A stretch of 56,033 bases of DNA, taken from Clostridia bacterium (GTDB lineage: Bacteria > Bacillota > Clostridia > Oscillospirales > Acutalibacteraceae). The stretch spans positions 1-56,033 of the forward strand of contig JAUNDK010000009.1 in NCBI GenBank assembly GCA_030526115.1. The letters run 5' to 3'. A model generated the notes under the pieces. That model worked only from the letters and a program-made list of their open reading frames with translations, made no database searches and was not told the DNA's origin. Within the stretch, counting starts at the first letter, position 1. Each line of letters begins with the position of its first letter. The translations under genes and the position numbers were made by a program. Below, piece after piece: positions 33,912 through 42,529 of this stretch.

Positions 33912-35039
33912 TTATCTGAAACAAATACTTTCAAAAAGTTCCTCATGCTGTTTTGCAACACGCTTTGCATCAAATTCCTTAACTACCTTTTCGTAAGCGT
34001 CACTGATGAGTCTCTCTCTGAAACCGATATCATCATGCAGTCTGCATACGGCTTCAGCAGTTTTTTTATAATCATCGACAGGAACAAGTATTCCGGTTCT
34101 GCCATCATCGACAAGGTAAGGAATCGCATCTGTATCTGTAGCAACCACCGGCTTATGGCACATCATGTATTCGGCAATGGCAAGGCCGAACCCCTCCCAT
34201 CTGCTCAGAAGAGTTGCCACATCAAAAAGTCTAAGATAATCTATCGGATTATCAACCCAGCCTGTGATATGAAGGCTCTCGGAAATTCCCAGTTTTTCCG
34301 CAAGTTCTCTGCACTCATCCTCAAGATTTCCGTTTCCGACTATTACGAAATGAGCTTCAGGTATTGTTTTTCTTACTTCAGAAGCCATTTTCACAAAGGT
34401 ATCCGGTGCTTTCTGCTCGCTGAGTCTGCCTATCATACCTACAACAAATGCATCATCCGGAATGCCGACAGATGCTCTTGTAACGGTTGATTCTCTTAAT
34501 TTGAATTCATCGAAATCTATTCCGTTGGTGATGACATTCAGTTTTTTCTCACTGCATATACCATTTGCGAGGGCCGATACTTTCTCCGCAGGTGAAATAC
34601 AAATAATCTTATCGCAGAAACCGGCAAGAACCTTTTCTATTATTCTGTATACAGCTTTCTTTTTGTCACTGACCTGCATATTGAATGCCCAGCCATGAGG
34701 ATTGTATATACAATTATTTTTAAGACCGAAGTTTGCGATTCTTGCAATAGCACCCGCCTTACTCGAATGGGCATATACAATGTCAGGATTATATTCCTTA
34801 ATTACTTTTCTGAGTCTGAGAACAGTTGACAGGTCGCCTGTTCCTATTTCATGAGCCATCTCGAAAGGTACAAACCGTAAATTGAGATTCGCATAATCCG
34901 ATTCATTGTAATTCTGTGATGCAACAAGAATATTCTCAAATCTGCTGCTGTCGAGGTACTTAAACAATACTCTCAGATATCTGTCAACTCCTCCGGCAGC
35001 TTCTGCTACATGGAGTATTCTGATTTTTTCCTTTATCAT
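33912..35039 (-). CDS. Glycosyltransferase family 4 protein
   Basis: The 375-residue cytosolic GT-B enzyme has an N-terminal VAEAAGGVDRYLRVLFKYL (glycine-rich acceptor loop), the linker and donor domain FVVGMIGRLSEQKAPDTFVK (about 203-222), FVIVGNGNLEDECRELAEKL and the E-x7-E motif in SRWEGFGLAIAEYMMC (about 288-303). It transfers one sugar from a nucleotide donor onto the growing lipid-linked unit. It is the only clear conventional glycosyltransferase in the operon, so the repeat unit may be short or other transferases may be encoded elsewhere. Confidence 0.9.
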   Translation of the reverse strand: MIKEKIRILHVAEAAGGVDRYLRVLFKYLDSSRFENILVASQNYNESDYANLNLRFVPFEMAHEIGTGDLSTVLRLRKVIKEYNPDIVYAHSSKAGAIARIANFGLKNNCIYNPHGWAFNMQVSDKKKAVYRIIEKVLAGFCDKIICISPAEKVSALANGICSEKKLNVITNGIDFDEFKLRESTVTRASVGIPDDAFVVGMIGRLSEQKAPDTFVKMASEVRKTIPEAHFVIVGNGNLEDECRELAEKLGISESLHITGWVDNPIDYLRLFDVATLLSRWEGFGLAIAEYMMCHKPVVATDTDAIPYLVDDGRTGILVPVDDYKKTAEAVCRLHDDIGFRERLISDAYEKVVKEFDAKRVAKQHEELFESICFR

Positions 35040-35042
35040 ATA

Positions 35043-36485
35043 TCACACCGCACCGTCACTCTTTAATACTGTGACAAAGGTTTTAAGTATAATTTTCATA
35101 TCGAGCTTAAGGCTCCAGTTTTTAATATATGCGGCATCGAGCTTTACAACTTCTTCAAAATCTGTGATTTTGTTTCTTCCGCTTACCTGCCACATTCCTG
35201 TGAGTCCCGGCTTCATGCTGAGACGAATCATATGATGAAGGTCATACTGTTCTACTTCATCAACTGTCGGAGGTCTTGTTCCGACAAGACTCATATCGCC
35301 CTTAAGGATATTGTAGAACTGCGGAAGCTCATCTATACTGAGTCTTCTGATAAGGTTGCCTATGCCCTTGCCCGGACCTTTCTCGGATCCGATAATACGG
35401 GGATCGTTCTCCATCTTGAACATATTACCCTGCATTTCGTTCTGGGCCATGAGTTCGGCTTTTCTTGCATCGGCATCCATATACATGGAACGGAACTTGT
35501 AAATCTTGAATCTTCTTCCGTTTTTACCTACTCTTATCTGACTGTAGAAAATCGGACCGGGAGAAGCCTTGTAAATCGCAGGAGCGACAAACAGGAATGC
35601 AATACCTGTAATAAAACATCCTGCAAGGCCTGCGCATATATCGATGATTCTCTTGATGAGAAGATGCAGAACACCTGCTGTGCTGATACTTGTGGTGAGG
35701 AAATTATAACCTCCGAAATGTTCACAGTAATTATTCGGAAGGTCATAGCCCCACATATCAAGACCGATATGAACAACAACGCCCATATCAAGCAGAGTCT
35801 GAATTATCTCCTTTGTTCGCTTTTCCTCCTGTGGAAGGAAAATGAACACATCATCAACAACGGCAGTTTTCATATATTCAAAAAATCCTGCAAGACTGCT
35901 TACAACCGGGATGTCACAGACTGTGTCTGCTTCACTTCCCTCAGACAGCACAATGCCCTCGATATCAAAATCGAGGTTTCCATGCTTGTTTATTCTGTTG
36001 ATAACAGTTTCCGCCTTCTCGGGGCTTGTAATGATAATGGCTCTGGGAAGATGATGCTTTCTTCCTTCTCTCGCCTTTTTCAGGATATGATTTTTCCATA
36101 TGAGTCTTGCGGCAAATATCGATAAAGTACTGAAAATCACACCGTAGGAAAAGACAGTTCTTGAAAAAATCTCGATATCTTTTCCCATATAGAGCAGACC
36201 CATGGCAATTCCCCATGAAACAAAGTTCTGAATTACCACATCTTTCAGCTCTGTAAGCGGACCTCTTTTGAGTACATCTTTATATCCATGCAAAAGAAGA
36301 ACATAGCAGAGACTTGCACCAATAATAAAAATATTAAGTTCTCTGTACGGACCCCAGAAAGTAAAAACCTTCAGATTACCATGTCTGATAAATGAAGCAA
36401 GAAGCAGAGAAAATTCCATGCACAGTAAATCAAGAAGCATGAAATCGTAGTGCTTCAGCCATCCTACTCGTCTTTTTTGATTCAT
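35043..36485 (-). CDS. Undecaprenyl-phosphate sugar phosphotransferase (priming)
   Basis: The 480-residue polyprenyl glycosylphosphotransferase has four or five N-terminal membrane spans, a Rossmann-like cytosolic segment (RAIIITSPEKAETVINRI) and the C-terminal bacterial sugar transferase domain: IRVGKNGRRFKIYKFRSMY (about 320-338), LIRRLSIDELPQFYNILKGD, SLVGTRPPTVDEVEQY and KPGLTGMWQVSGRN. It attaches the first sugar-phosphate (glucose, galactose or GalNAc type) to undecaprenyl phosphate. It lies 11 bp after the Wzy-like gene and 3 bp before the GT4 gene. Confidence 0.93.
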   Translation of the reverse strand: MNQKRRVGWLKHYDFMLLDLLCMEFSLLLASFIRHGNLKVFTFWGPYRELNIFIIGASLCYVLLLHGYKDVLKRGPLTELKDVVIQNFVSWGIAMGLLYMGKDIEIFSRTVFSYGVIFSTLSIFAARLIWKNHILKKAREGRKHHLPRAIIITSPEKAETVINRINKHGNLDFDIEGIVLSEGSEADTVCDIPVVSSLAGFFEYMKTAVVDDVFIFLPQEEKRTKEIIQTLLDMGVVVHIGLDMWGYDLPNNYCEHFGGYNFLTTSISTAGVLHLLIKRIIDICAGLAGCFITGIAFLFVAPAIYKASPGPIFYSQIRVGKNGRRFKIYKFRSMYMDADARKAELMAQNEMQGNMFKMENDPRIIGSEKGPGKGIGNLIRRLSIDELPQFYNILKGDMSLVGTRPPTVDEVEQYDLHHMIRLSMKPGLTGMWQVSGRNKITDFEEVVKLDAAYIKNWSLKLDMKIILKTFVTVLKSDGAV

Positions 36486-36496
36486 ATTATTCCCTT

Positions 36497-37729
36497 TCAG
36501 AAAAGATCGTTTTCTATTCTATTTTTTTCCTTTCCATATCCGGCTATTGATTCAAAAGAAGCAAACGCCATCAGGAAAAGAACATTATATTCATATCCGG
36601 AAAAATGATGTTCAATAAATGAATGAACGCATATTAAGGCTATCGAAACTATAATAAACAGATTCTTTCTGCATTTTATCATGATTGCCTCTGTCATACC
36701 GACAGAACACAACAATCCGCATATACCATACCTGAACAGCATCCACATATATGATGAATCAAGAAAGAAATAATCCTTTCTTGTAAACGTATGTGTGGTG
36801 GTACCACCATAACCGTTCATATTGATAACATCACCGAACATTGTAATATCATAATTGCTAAAAGCAAGATTTCCCATTCGTGGTCTTCCGGACAGGAAAA
36901 AATTTGCCTTTTTCAGGAAATCAGAACTCCATGTAAAGTAATACGAAAGGAGTATTATCACTATAGCCAATAATATCGGCAATATCATACAACCGATAAA
37001 AAAGATCATGTGAACAAACTTATCAGGCTTTATCGGCACACGCAGTTTTATATATAATTTTACAAAAAGAACGGCAACTGCAAGTAACAACTCACATAAA
37101 GCTCCGCATAAGGCATCACAGAATAAATAAAGACATCCACTTAATACAAAAAATGAAATTATCTCAAAGTAAGTTATTCTTTCCAACCTTAAAATCAGCC
37201 ATGCAATGCTCAAATAAAAAATGTGTGCGGCAAAATCCGTTGGATAAATAAATCCGAAGCTTATTCTTGTCCTTGCTCCGGACTTTTGATAGACAAGATT
37301 TTCCACAAGTCCGACCTGGCTTCCGATTATGGTAAGCACAGTAATCGGAACAGCTACCAACAGATATACCTTGAGGATTTTTCTGTAATCCATACGGTAC
37401 ATTGATACTATCAGTATAGCAGACTCCAGCATCTGAATATCATAGCTTTTTGAGTATGCCATAGACAGACAGAAAAACACTGCTGTCATGGATATCAGTG
37501 CCGGTGGACTGAATTTCCTTTCGGATACGGCTGACAGCGTAATTCTGGTTATTCCTATTAATCCCGCAAGAACAGTTGCATAACATTCCGCACTGTACGG
37601 TAGCTTATATGATACCATGGTTGTACTCATGTATCTTATAAACAGAAGCAGTGCAAAAATACCAAGAAAACAGATATCGGCATACCGACTCATTCTGTTA
37701 TATACAGAGGATGTTTTTTTATCTTCCAT
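36497..37729 (-). CDS. Wzy-like polymerase/O-antigen ligase-type membrane protein
   Basis: The 410-residue polytopic protein has about 11 spans and a large external loop near residues 280-330 containing FFLSGRPRMGNLAFSNYD. This is typical of O-antigen polymerases (SGR..-type motif before the 'rows of residues ending in FG'; here MFGDVINM). It would join repeat units outside the membrane. It is the first gene after the main promoter, and a GGAG-type site precedes the ATG. Assignment is by topology and motif, since Wzy sequences diverge strongly. Confidence 0.72.
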   Translation of the reverse strand: MEDKKTSSVYNRMSRYADICFLGIFALLLFIRYMSTTMVSYKLPYSAECYATVLAGLIGITRITLSAVSERKFSPPALISMTAVFFCLSMAYSKSYDIQMLESAILIVSMYRMDYRKILKVYLLVAVPITVLTIIGSQVGLVENLVYQKSGARTRISFGFIYPTDFAAHIFYLSIAWLILRLERITYFEIISFFVLSGCLYLFCDALCGALCELLLAVAVLFVKLYIKLRVPIKPDKFVHMIFFIGCMILPILLAIVIILLSYYFTWSSDFLKKANFFLSGRPRMGNLAFSNYDITMFGDVINMNGYGGTTTHTFTRKDYFFLDSSYMWMLFRYGICGLLCSVGMTEAIMIKCRKNLFIIVSIALICVHSFIEHHFSGYEYNVLFLMAFASFESIAGYGKEKNRIENDLF

Positions 37730-37772
37730 TTAAACATACTCCCACTTATACTATTCTCATTATATTTAAGTG

Positions 37773-37801
37773 ATTATACCACAAGCACCCTGATATTTCA
37801 A
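37773..37801 (-). promoter_or_regulatory. Main promoter of the glycan operon
   Basis: TTGAAA and TATAAT are separated by exactly 17 bp on the reverse strand, 43 bp before the Wzy-like gene. The -35 begins only about 21 bp past the dockerin stop codon, and no terminator lies between them, so readthrough from the ROK-dockerin unit is possible. Confidence 0.85.
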
Positions 37802-37821
37802 CAATTTGATATCAGCTGTAC

Positions 37822-39165
37822 TTAACCTTCAAGATATATATTCCTGAATATTACCAGATCTTCGGTACCCACAAATCCACTGTCGTTCATATCTCCGGCA
37901 AGGAGGAATTCATCTGCAAGATTAACATTTCCCACAAGATAATCTTCCATAAGGGTGAAATCAGCAGAATTGATGGTTCCGCTTCCGTTTACATCACCTG
38001 TTACAACTACTTTATACTCTTTATCACCAAGTTTAAAACGCATTCCCGTACGACAGTAGCCTGATGTTTTCTTTTCTCCGTCAAGATAGAAATTTCCACT
38101 TGTCTCTGAAGTGAGAGATGTAAGTGCGGTTTCTCCGTTAAAAATCAGATAATCCCCCACATTGTTCCAGTTTTGCGGCATAGTTTCTCCGGGTTCCCCA
38201 GAACCTCCTGAGGTACTGCGATATTCAAAACTGTCATAAGGTGAATAATGAAGACCACCTTCTTTGTATGTAATCAGACCAACGGGACCGACAGCGAAAA
38301 TATTGCTGTCTGCCGTATATCTCAGATCAGGTTCATTGCTGTAATGAATGGCTGTGTACGATGCGCTTACTCCGTAAAAACCGCCTTTTCCGTCAGTGCA
38401 GAAATCTATTCTTGATTTACCGGGTGAGCTTTCAACATCAGGAACACTACCGGTTGAAAACTTCGGGGTGTCCTGCTCTATGCTTCTCAGATCACCTGTT
38501 GTATCTATAAACAGACCGGGAGACACATATACAGTCGGCACAAAACCGATTTCACGCTCACACACAGTATTCAGACCGAAAGAATCTGCCGTAAATGCAA
38601 AAAGCTTTCCTTCCGCACATACATATATCAGTTTCTCTCCCACACAGACAGAAGATATTGCGGTATTGAAATCGTGTTCGATTTTTCGTCCGGATGAATA
38701 CACACAGAGTTTTTTCGGTGAGTAACGTTCAACATAAAATACATTTCCGAAATCATCACTGCAGATAAAAGTCAGATCACCATAGGGATCGTCGATAAGA
38801 TATGAACCGGTTTTGGATAAAGTGGCAAGAGAATACGTTTCCACCTGTATTTTCCCCGCAAAAGAAGAAAATGTTCTGAGTTCCGTGCATGAGGAGTTTA
38901 TTCCTGCGGTGATTCCCCCGCCCATACCAAGACTCAGTTCTTCCGTTTCGATTTCATCATCTTCGTTAATGCTGAATTTATACAGTTTTGAGGAATTTAC
39001 AAGATATGAATTCTCTCCATACTGGGCAAACACTCTTATTCGTACATCGTTTGTATCACAGATTCTGTAATATTCTCCGTCTGCATAATTCTCAGTAAAA
39101 CCACAGAAAATCAAAAATAATAAGACGGTCGAAATCATAATGACCGTTTTTCTCAGCTTATTCAT
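37822..39165 (-). CDS. Secreted dockerin-domain protein with propeller-like repeats
   Basis: The 447-residue protein has an N-terminal signal peptide (about 1-27, ending near CGFTENYADG). The middle (about 30-330) has repeated short beta segments such as YGENSYLVNSSKLYKFS and DFGNVFYVERYSPKKLCVYS, suggesting a beta-propeller. The last 60 residues form a type I dockerin: two calcium loops, GDVNGSGTINSADFTLM and GDMNDSGFVGTEDLVIF. Dockerins bind cohesins on scaffoldins or the cell surface; none is in the window. It lies 21 bp after the ROK gene, so the two are probably co-transcribed, just upstream of the glycan operon. Confidence 0.83.
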   Translation of the reverse strand: MNKLRKTVIMISTVLLFLIFCGFTENYADGEYYRICDTNDVRIRVFAQYGENSYLVNSSKLYKFSINEDDEIETEELSLGMGGGITAGINSSCTELRTFSSFAGKIQVETYSLATLSKTGSYLIDDPYGDLTFICSDDFGNVFYVERYSPKKLCVYSSGRKIEHDFNTAISSVCVGEKLIYVCAEGKLFAFTADSFGLNTVCEREIGFVPTVYVSPGLFIDTTGDLRSIEQDTPKFSTGSVPDVESSPGKSRIDFCTDGKGGFYGVSASYTAIHYSNEPDLRYTADSNIFAVGPVGLITYKEGGLHYSPYDSFEYRSTSGGSGEPGETMPQNWNNVGDYLIFNGETALTSLTSETSGNFYLDGEKKTSGYCRTGMRFKLGDKEYKVVVTGDVNGSGTINSADFTLMEDYLVGNVNLADEFLLAGDMNDSGFVGTEDLVIFRNIYLEG

Positions 39166-39186
39166 GACTTCGCCGCCTTTCAGTTT

Positions 39187-40206
39187 TTATTCAGTTTCAC
39201 CATGCAAAGTTCTCAGGGCCTCATGGTATAGCCCTGTCATATATTCCTCGGTTGCACCGGGCTGCAGTATGACTTCCGGAAGATATTTTTCGGGAATATA
39301 CGGAAGAGCATTTTTCTTGATTTCTTCAAGGTCTACATGAGCCGCAATTTCTCCGCATAACACAATTAAATCCGGGTCAATGAGTGCGGTTACCGTGGCA
39401 ACATATTTACCCATATCAGAAGAAATATCACTTTTATTTGTGGAAAACAGGTGCCTTTCTCCTGACATCTCAGCAAATATGGGAAGATTCGAGATTTTAC
39501 CTGCAAATCTTGTGGCTCCCACAAGAGGGGTTCCGTCTATGACTGAACCTGAAGCAACCATACGGTTTTCCGGCCAGAGAGATATTGTGAGTGAAAATGG
39601 CTTCGGTCTGTCTGACATAAGATAAAAACCATTGGAGACAAAATACATATCATTTCCGACTATGGTTTTTACGCCAAACTCATCTTCTATGATTTTTCCC
39701 AGATTCTGACCCATAAGCGAAGAAAACTCGCAAAGGTCTATCACTCCGTTTTCATCGGTAATTCCCGGAATACCTATGATGATTATTTTTGTCCTGGGAT
39801 ATTTTGAGAGAGTTCGGCTGATTCCGGTTCTTATTCCGCCGACAGCAATTCCTCTGTTCGGAACATGAGCCTCTTCTTCAAGTATTCTGCCTTTATAATC
39901 ATAAACCCGAAGGCGCAATGCAGGCTGTTCCAGATTAATATCGCAGAACATACAGATTATATTTGCATAATCCGCATTTATCTCGAAGCGTCTTGCCGGG
40001 CGGCCTCCGTTTGGCTCTGCCAGTTCCAGTTCATTTACTATACCTTCATCAATAAGTTCAGCAAGCATACTGGTGCATGTAGCAAGGCTAAGACCCGTTA
40101 ACTCCGAAATCTGCTTTTTTGTAAGAATATTTTCGCTCAGGAGAGTATCTCTGATGAGCATTTTATTGAATACTTTAATTTCGCTGGTGTTTTTTGCTTG
40201 GGGCAT
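39187..40206 (-). CDS. ROK-family transcriptional regulator
   Basis: The 339-residue XylR/NagC-type protein has an N-terminal winged helix (LTKKQISELTGLSLATCTSM, about 28-47), then GGRPARRFEINADY and a ROK sugar-kinase-like domain (KIIIIGIPGITDENGVIDL, PLVGATRFAGKISNLP). The usual ROK zinc motif and kinase active-site Asp segment are not obvious, so it is probably a pure repressor. The ATG at 40206 follows AAAGGA; upstream codons run into an operator-like palindrome. The effector is unknown; co-transcription with a dockerin protein suggests a plant- or host-sugar signal. Confidence 0.85.
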   Translation of the reverse strand: MPQAKNTSEIKVFNKMLIRDTLLSENILTKKQISELTGLSLATCTSMLAELIDEGIVNELELAEPNGGRPARRFEINADYANIICMFCDINLEQPALRLRVYDYKGRILEEEAHVPNRGIAVGGIRTGISRTLSKYPRTKIIIIGIPGITDENGVIDLCEFSSLMGQNLGKIIEDEFGVKTIVGNDMYFVSNGFYLMSDRPKPFSLTISLWPENRMVASGSVIDGTPLVGATRFAGKISNLPIFAEMSGERHLFSTNKSDISSDMGKYVATVTALIDPDLIVLCGEIAAHVDLEEIKKNALPYIPEKYLPEVILQPGATEEYMTGLYHEALRTLHGETE

Positions 40207-40217
40207 GAGATTTTCCT

Positions 40218-40235
40218 TTGACAAACCTTTGTCAA
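40218..40235. promoter_or_regulatory. Operator-like palindrome in the ROK gene leader
   Basis: TTGACAAACCTTTGTCAA has perfect 8-bp arms around a 2-bp centre, 12 bp before the ROK start codon and downstream of its promoter. A site for autoregulation is the natural inference. Confidence 0.6.
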
Positions 40236-40287
40236 TATTGTACATAAATTCTGTTGCAATCAAAAACCTGATTGTATATTATCTTAA

Positions 40288-40316
40288 ATTATAACCAAAA
40301 CTGACAGAATTCTCAA
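40288..40316 (-). promoter_or_regulatory. Promoter of the ROK-dockerin operon
   Basis: TTGAGA and TATAAT are separated by 17 bp on the reverse strand, giving a leader of about 75 bases that contains the palindrome. Confidence 0.75.
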
Positions 40317-40351
40317 TATATAAACTATTTAGATTTTACCAATTCACTTTG

Positions 40352-41713
40352 TTAAATTTGACCAACAGGCTTTCTTTTAAGCTTTTTGTAGGCACATATC
40401 CACATCACTCCCAGAACAACGGATGTTAAAACCCAGCTTATCGGGAAGCAGTAGTAGATTATCGGAAGTGTTCTGACTGCTCTGAATACCGTGAAAAGCC
40501 ATACAAGTCTGAATCCGCATATGCAGACTATCATGCTTACCGTCGGCATGGTTGAATGGCCCATTCCTCTGAGAGCGGAGAGGAAAACATCCATTACACC
40601 GTTAAGCCACAGGAAAAGACAAACCCATGTCATTCTGATCATTCCGTAAGAAACAACATCGGGACTTGTGGTATAGAGGCCAAGAATCGATTTACCGAAC
40701 ATATAAAGTGACAGACTGATAAATGCGGCACAACCTGCATTGAGTGCCATGGTTACCCCTGTGATTTTTCCTATGCGATTATACTTTCTTGCACCGATGT
40801 TCTGACTAATAAAGGTCATGGTTGCGGATGTGAAGTTCATTCCGACATAAACAAAGTTCTCGATATTTGCAGCTGCTGAGTTACCTGCTACTATGGTCTC
40901 GGAACCGAAAGAATTGATGCTGGACTGAATTACCAGATTGGAAAGAGCAAACATGGCACCCTGAATTCCCGCAGGAATGCCTATGCGAAGAATCTCCTTT
41001 GTGATTCCTGCATTAAGCTTTAACCTGGATGGGTAAATTCTCGTAGCATCGTTCTCTTTAAGAAGAGTTATTACAACAAATATTGACGAAAGTGCATTTG
41101 ATGCAACAGTTGCTGTGGCAACACCGGCAACGCCCCAGTGGAAAACTATAACGAAAATCAGATTGAGAACAACATTAAGCACACCGCTTATGGCAAGGAA
41201 ATAGAGCGGTCTCCGGGTGTCCCCTTTAGAGCGGAGCACAGCTGCACCGAAATTGTAGACGAGAAAGAAAAGTGCACCGCCGAAGTATATTCTCAGGTAA
41301 AGAAGCGACTGACCTATTATGGAATCGGGGGTCTGCATGAGTTTTAAAAGAGGCTCAGCACATAAAACACCCACCAGAGTGAGTAATACTCCCGAAATAA
41401 GCGAGAGAAGCATGGCTGTGTGAACGGAGTTTTCTACACCTTTCCTGTCTTCGGCACCGAAAAACTTTGCAATGACTACATTGGCACCCATGGCAAGACC
41501 GTTAAACATTGTGACCATGAGGAAGCACAGAGATCCTGTGGCACCGACAGCCGCAAGGGCATTATCACCGGCAAAACGACCGACAACAATGGTATCTGCT
41601 GTGTTGAAACACATCTGAAGTAAACTTGTGAGCATGAGTGGAACGGTAAACCTGATTACATTTTTTGTAAGAGGTCCGTTAACCATGTCAATGGAGTATT
41701 CTTTTTTAGCCAT
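40352..41713 (-). CDS. MATE-family efflux transporter 1
   Basis: The 453-residue transporter has 12 predicted spans in two related halves. Typical segments are SIDMVNGPLTKNVIRFTVPL at the start, FNTADTIVVGRFAGDNALAAVG (about 37-58), LRSKGDTRRPLYFLAISGVLN and the second-half FGSETIVAGNSAAANIENF. These proteins export cationic drugs or metabolites using Na+ or H+. AAAGGA precedes the ATG. It is strikingly similar to the second MATE gene at 42530, so the pair arose by duplication. Confidence 0.92.
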   Translation of the reverse strand: MAKKEYSIDMVNGPLTKNVIRFTVPLMLTSLLQMCFNTADTIVVGRFAGDNALAAVGATGSLCFLMVTMFNGLAMGANVVIAKFFGAEDRKGVENSVHTAMLLSLISGVLLTLVGVLCAEPLLKLMQTPDSIIGQSLLYLRIYFGGALFFLVYNFGAAVLRSKGDTRRPLYFLAISGVLNVVLNLIFVIVFHWGVAGVATATVASNALSSIFVVITLLKENDATRIYPSRLKLNAGITKEILRIGIPAGIQGAMFALSNLVIQSSINSFGSETIVAGNSAAANIENFVYVGMNFTSATMTFISQNIGARKYNRIGKITGVTMALNAGCAAFISLSLYMFGKSILGLYTTSPDVVSYGMIRMTWVCLFLWLNGVMDVFLSALRGMGHSTMPTVSMIVCICGFRLVWLFTVFRAVRTLPIIYYCFPISWVLTSVVLGVMWICAYKKLKRKPVGQI

Positions 41714-41755
41714 TATTTATATCCTTTTCTTTGAAATATCAGTGTTTAAGATTTT

Positions 41756-41784
41756 ATTATAAAACAATGATAAATCACAGTCAA
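41756..41784 (-). promoter_or_regulatory. Promoter of MATE gene 1
   Basis: TTGACT and TATAAT are separated by 17 bp on the reverse strand. Confidence 0.75.
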
Positions 41785-41818
41785 GCATCGATTAACTTTA
41801 CACATGTTATAAAATTAC

Positions 41819-41848
41819 TTGAAAATACCAAGGCAGTTGATGTATATT
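41819..41848 (+). promoter_or_regulatory. Promoter of the zinc-ribbon membrane protein gene
   Basis: TTGAAA and TATATT are separated by 18 bp, 34 bp before the start codon. Confidence 0.5.
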
Positions 41849-41881
41849 AATTAGGATATCAAAACAAAAAGGAAGTTTTTT

Positions 41882-42475
41882 ATGAATGCAGCTCAGAAAA
41901 TATTATTCTTTATGGGAGTAGCTTATGTTATACTTGGTGGATTCGGAACATTTATATCATTAGCTTTCGATGCCGGGTTCTTTGCATTTATTCCCGCACT
42001 GTTCCTTATACTGGGTATTGCCTTTATTGCAGTACCCCGTTATCTTGTATTCAGGAAAAATGAGATTGTCAGAAAAGGAAGAAAATACACGGGAAAAATA
42101 TACGGTTACATCGAAAATACATCTTACACCGTAAACGGTGCATTTACTCTCAATACCAAGGTAAGGTATTTTGATGAAAATCATATCGAGAGGGAAGCAA
42201 TTATCCCGACTTCTTTCAGCAAAGGATCTGACGAATACCCAATCGGTATGACCATAGATATTTACGAATACAACAACAAATTCGGATTCGATAAAAAATC
42301 CGTCAGATATGAGGTTATATACGGAGAGGAAGAGCTCATGGATGACAAGCCGATTCAGCCGGATTTAAGGAAACTTGTCGCCGTAAGATGTCCGGGATGC
42401 TCAGCAACATTTCAGGCTGTGGCCGGATACTCCAACAAATGTCCTTACTGCGGAGGTTATTATAACGCCAGATAA
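41882..42475 (+). CDS. Membrane protein with C-terminal zinc ribbon
   Basis: The 197-residue protein has two N-terminal membrane helices (about 7-28 and 34-52), a soluble beta-rich region with GRKYTGKIYGYIENTSYTVN and LNTKVRYFDENHIEREA (similar in look to DUF3592-type domains), and a C-terminal zinc ribbon CPGCSATFQAV...CPYCGGYY (Cys pairs about 172-175 and 189-192). The function is unknown. The zinc ribbon should lie in the cytosol. It sits alone between the two MATE genes, read in the opposite direction, with its own terminator. Confidence 0.72.
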   Translation: MNAAQKILFFMGVAYVILGGFGTFISLAFDAGFFAFIPALFLILGIAFIAVPRYLVFRKNEIVRKGRKYTGKIYGYIENTSYTVNGAFTLNTKVRYFDENHIEREAIIPTSFSKGSDEYPIGMTIDIYEYNNKFGFDKKSVRYEVIYGEEELMDDKPIQPDLRKLVAVRCPGCSATFQAVAGYSNKCPYCGGYYNAR

Positions 42476-42481
42476 AAAACT

Positions 42482-42515
42482 GAGCTATGCAGTTCATTGT
42501 TGCATAGCTCTTTTT
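42482..42515 (+). terminator. Terminator of the zinc-ribbon membrane protein gene
   Basis: GAGCTATGC pairs with GCATAGCTC, followed by TTTTT. Confidence 0.9.
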
Positions 42516-42529
42516 ATATTCATTTTCTT

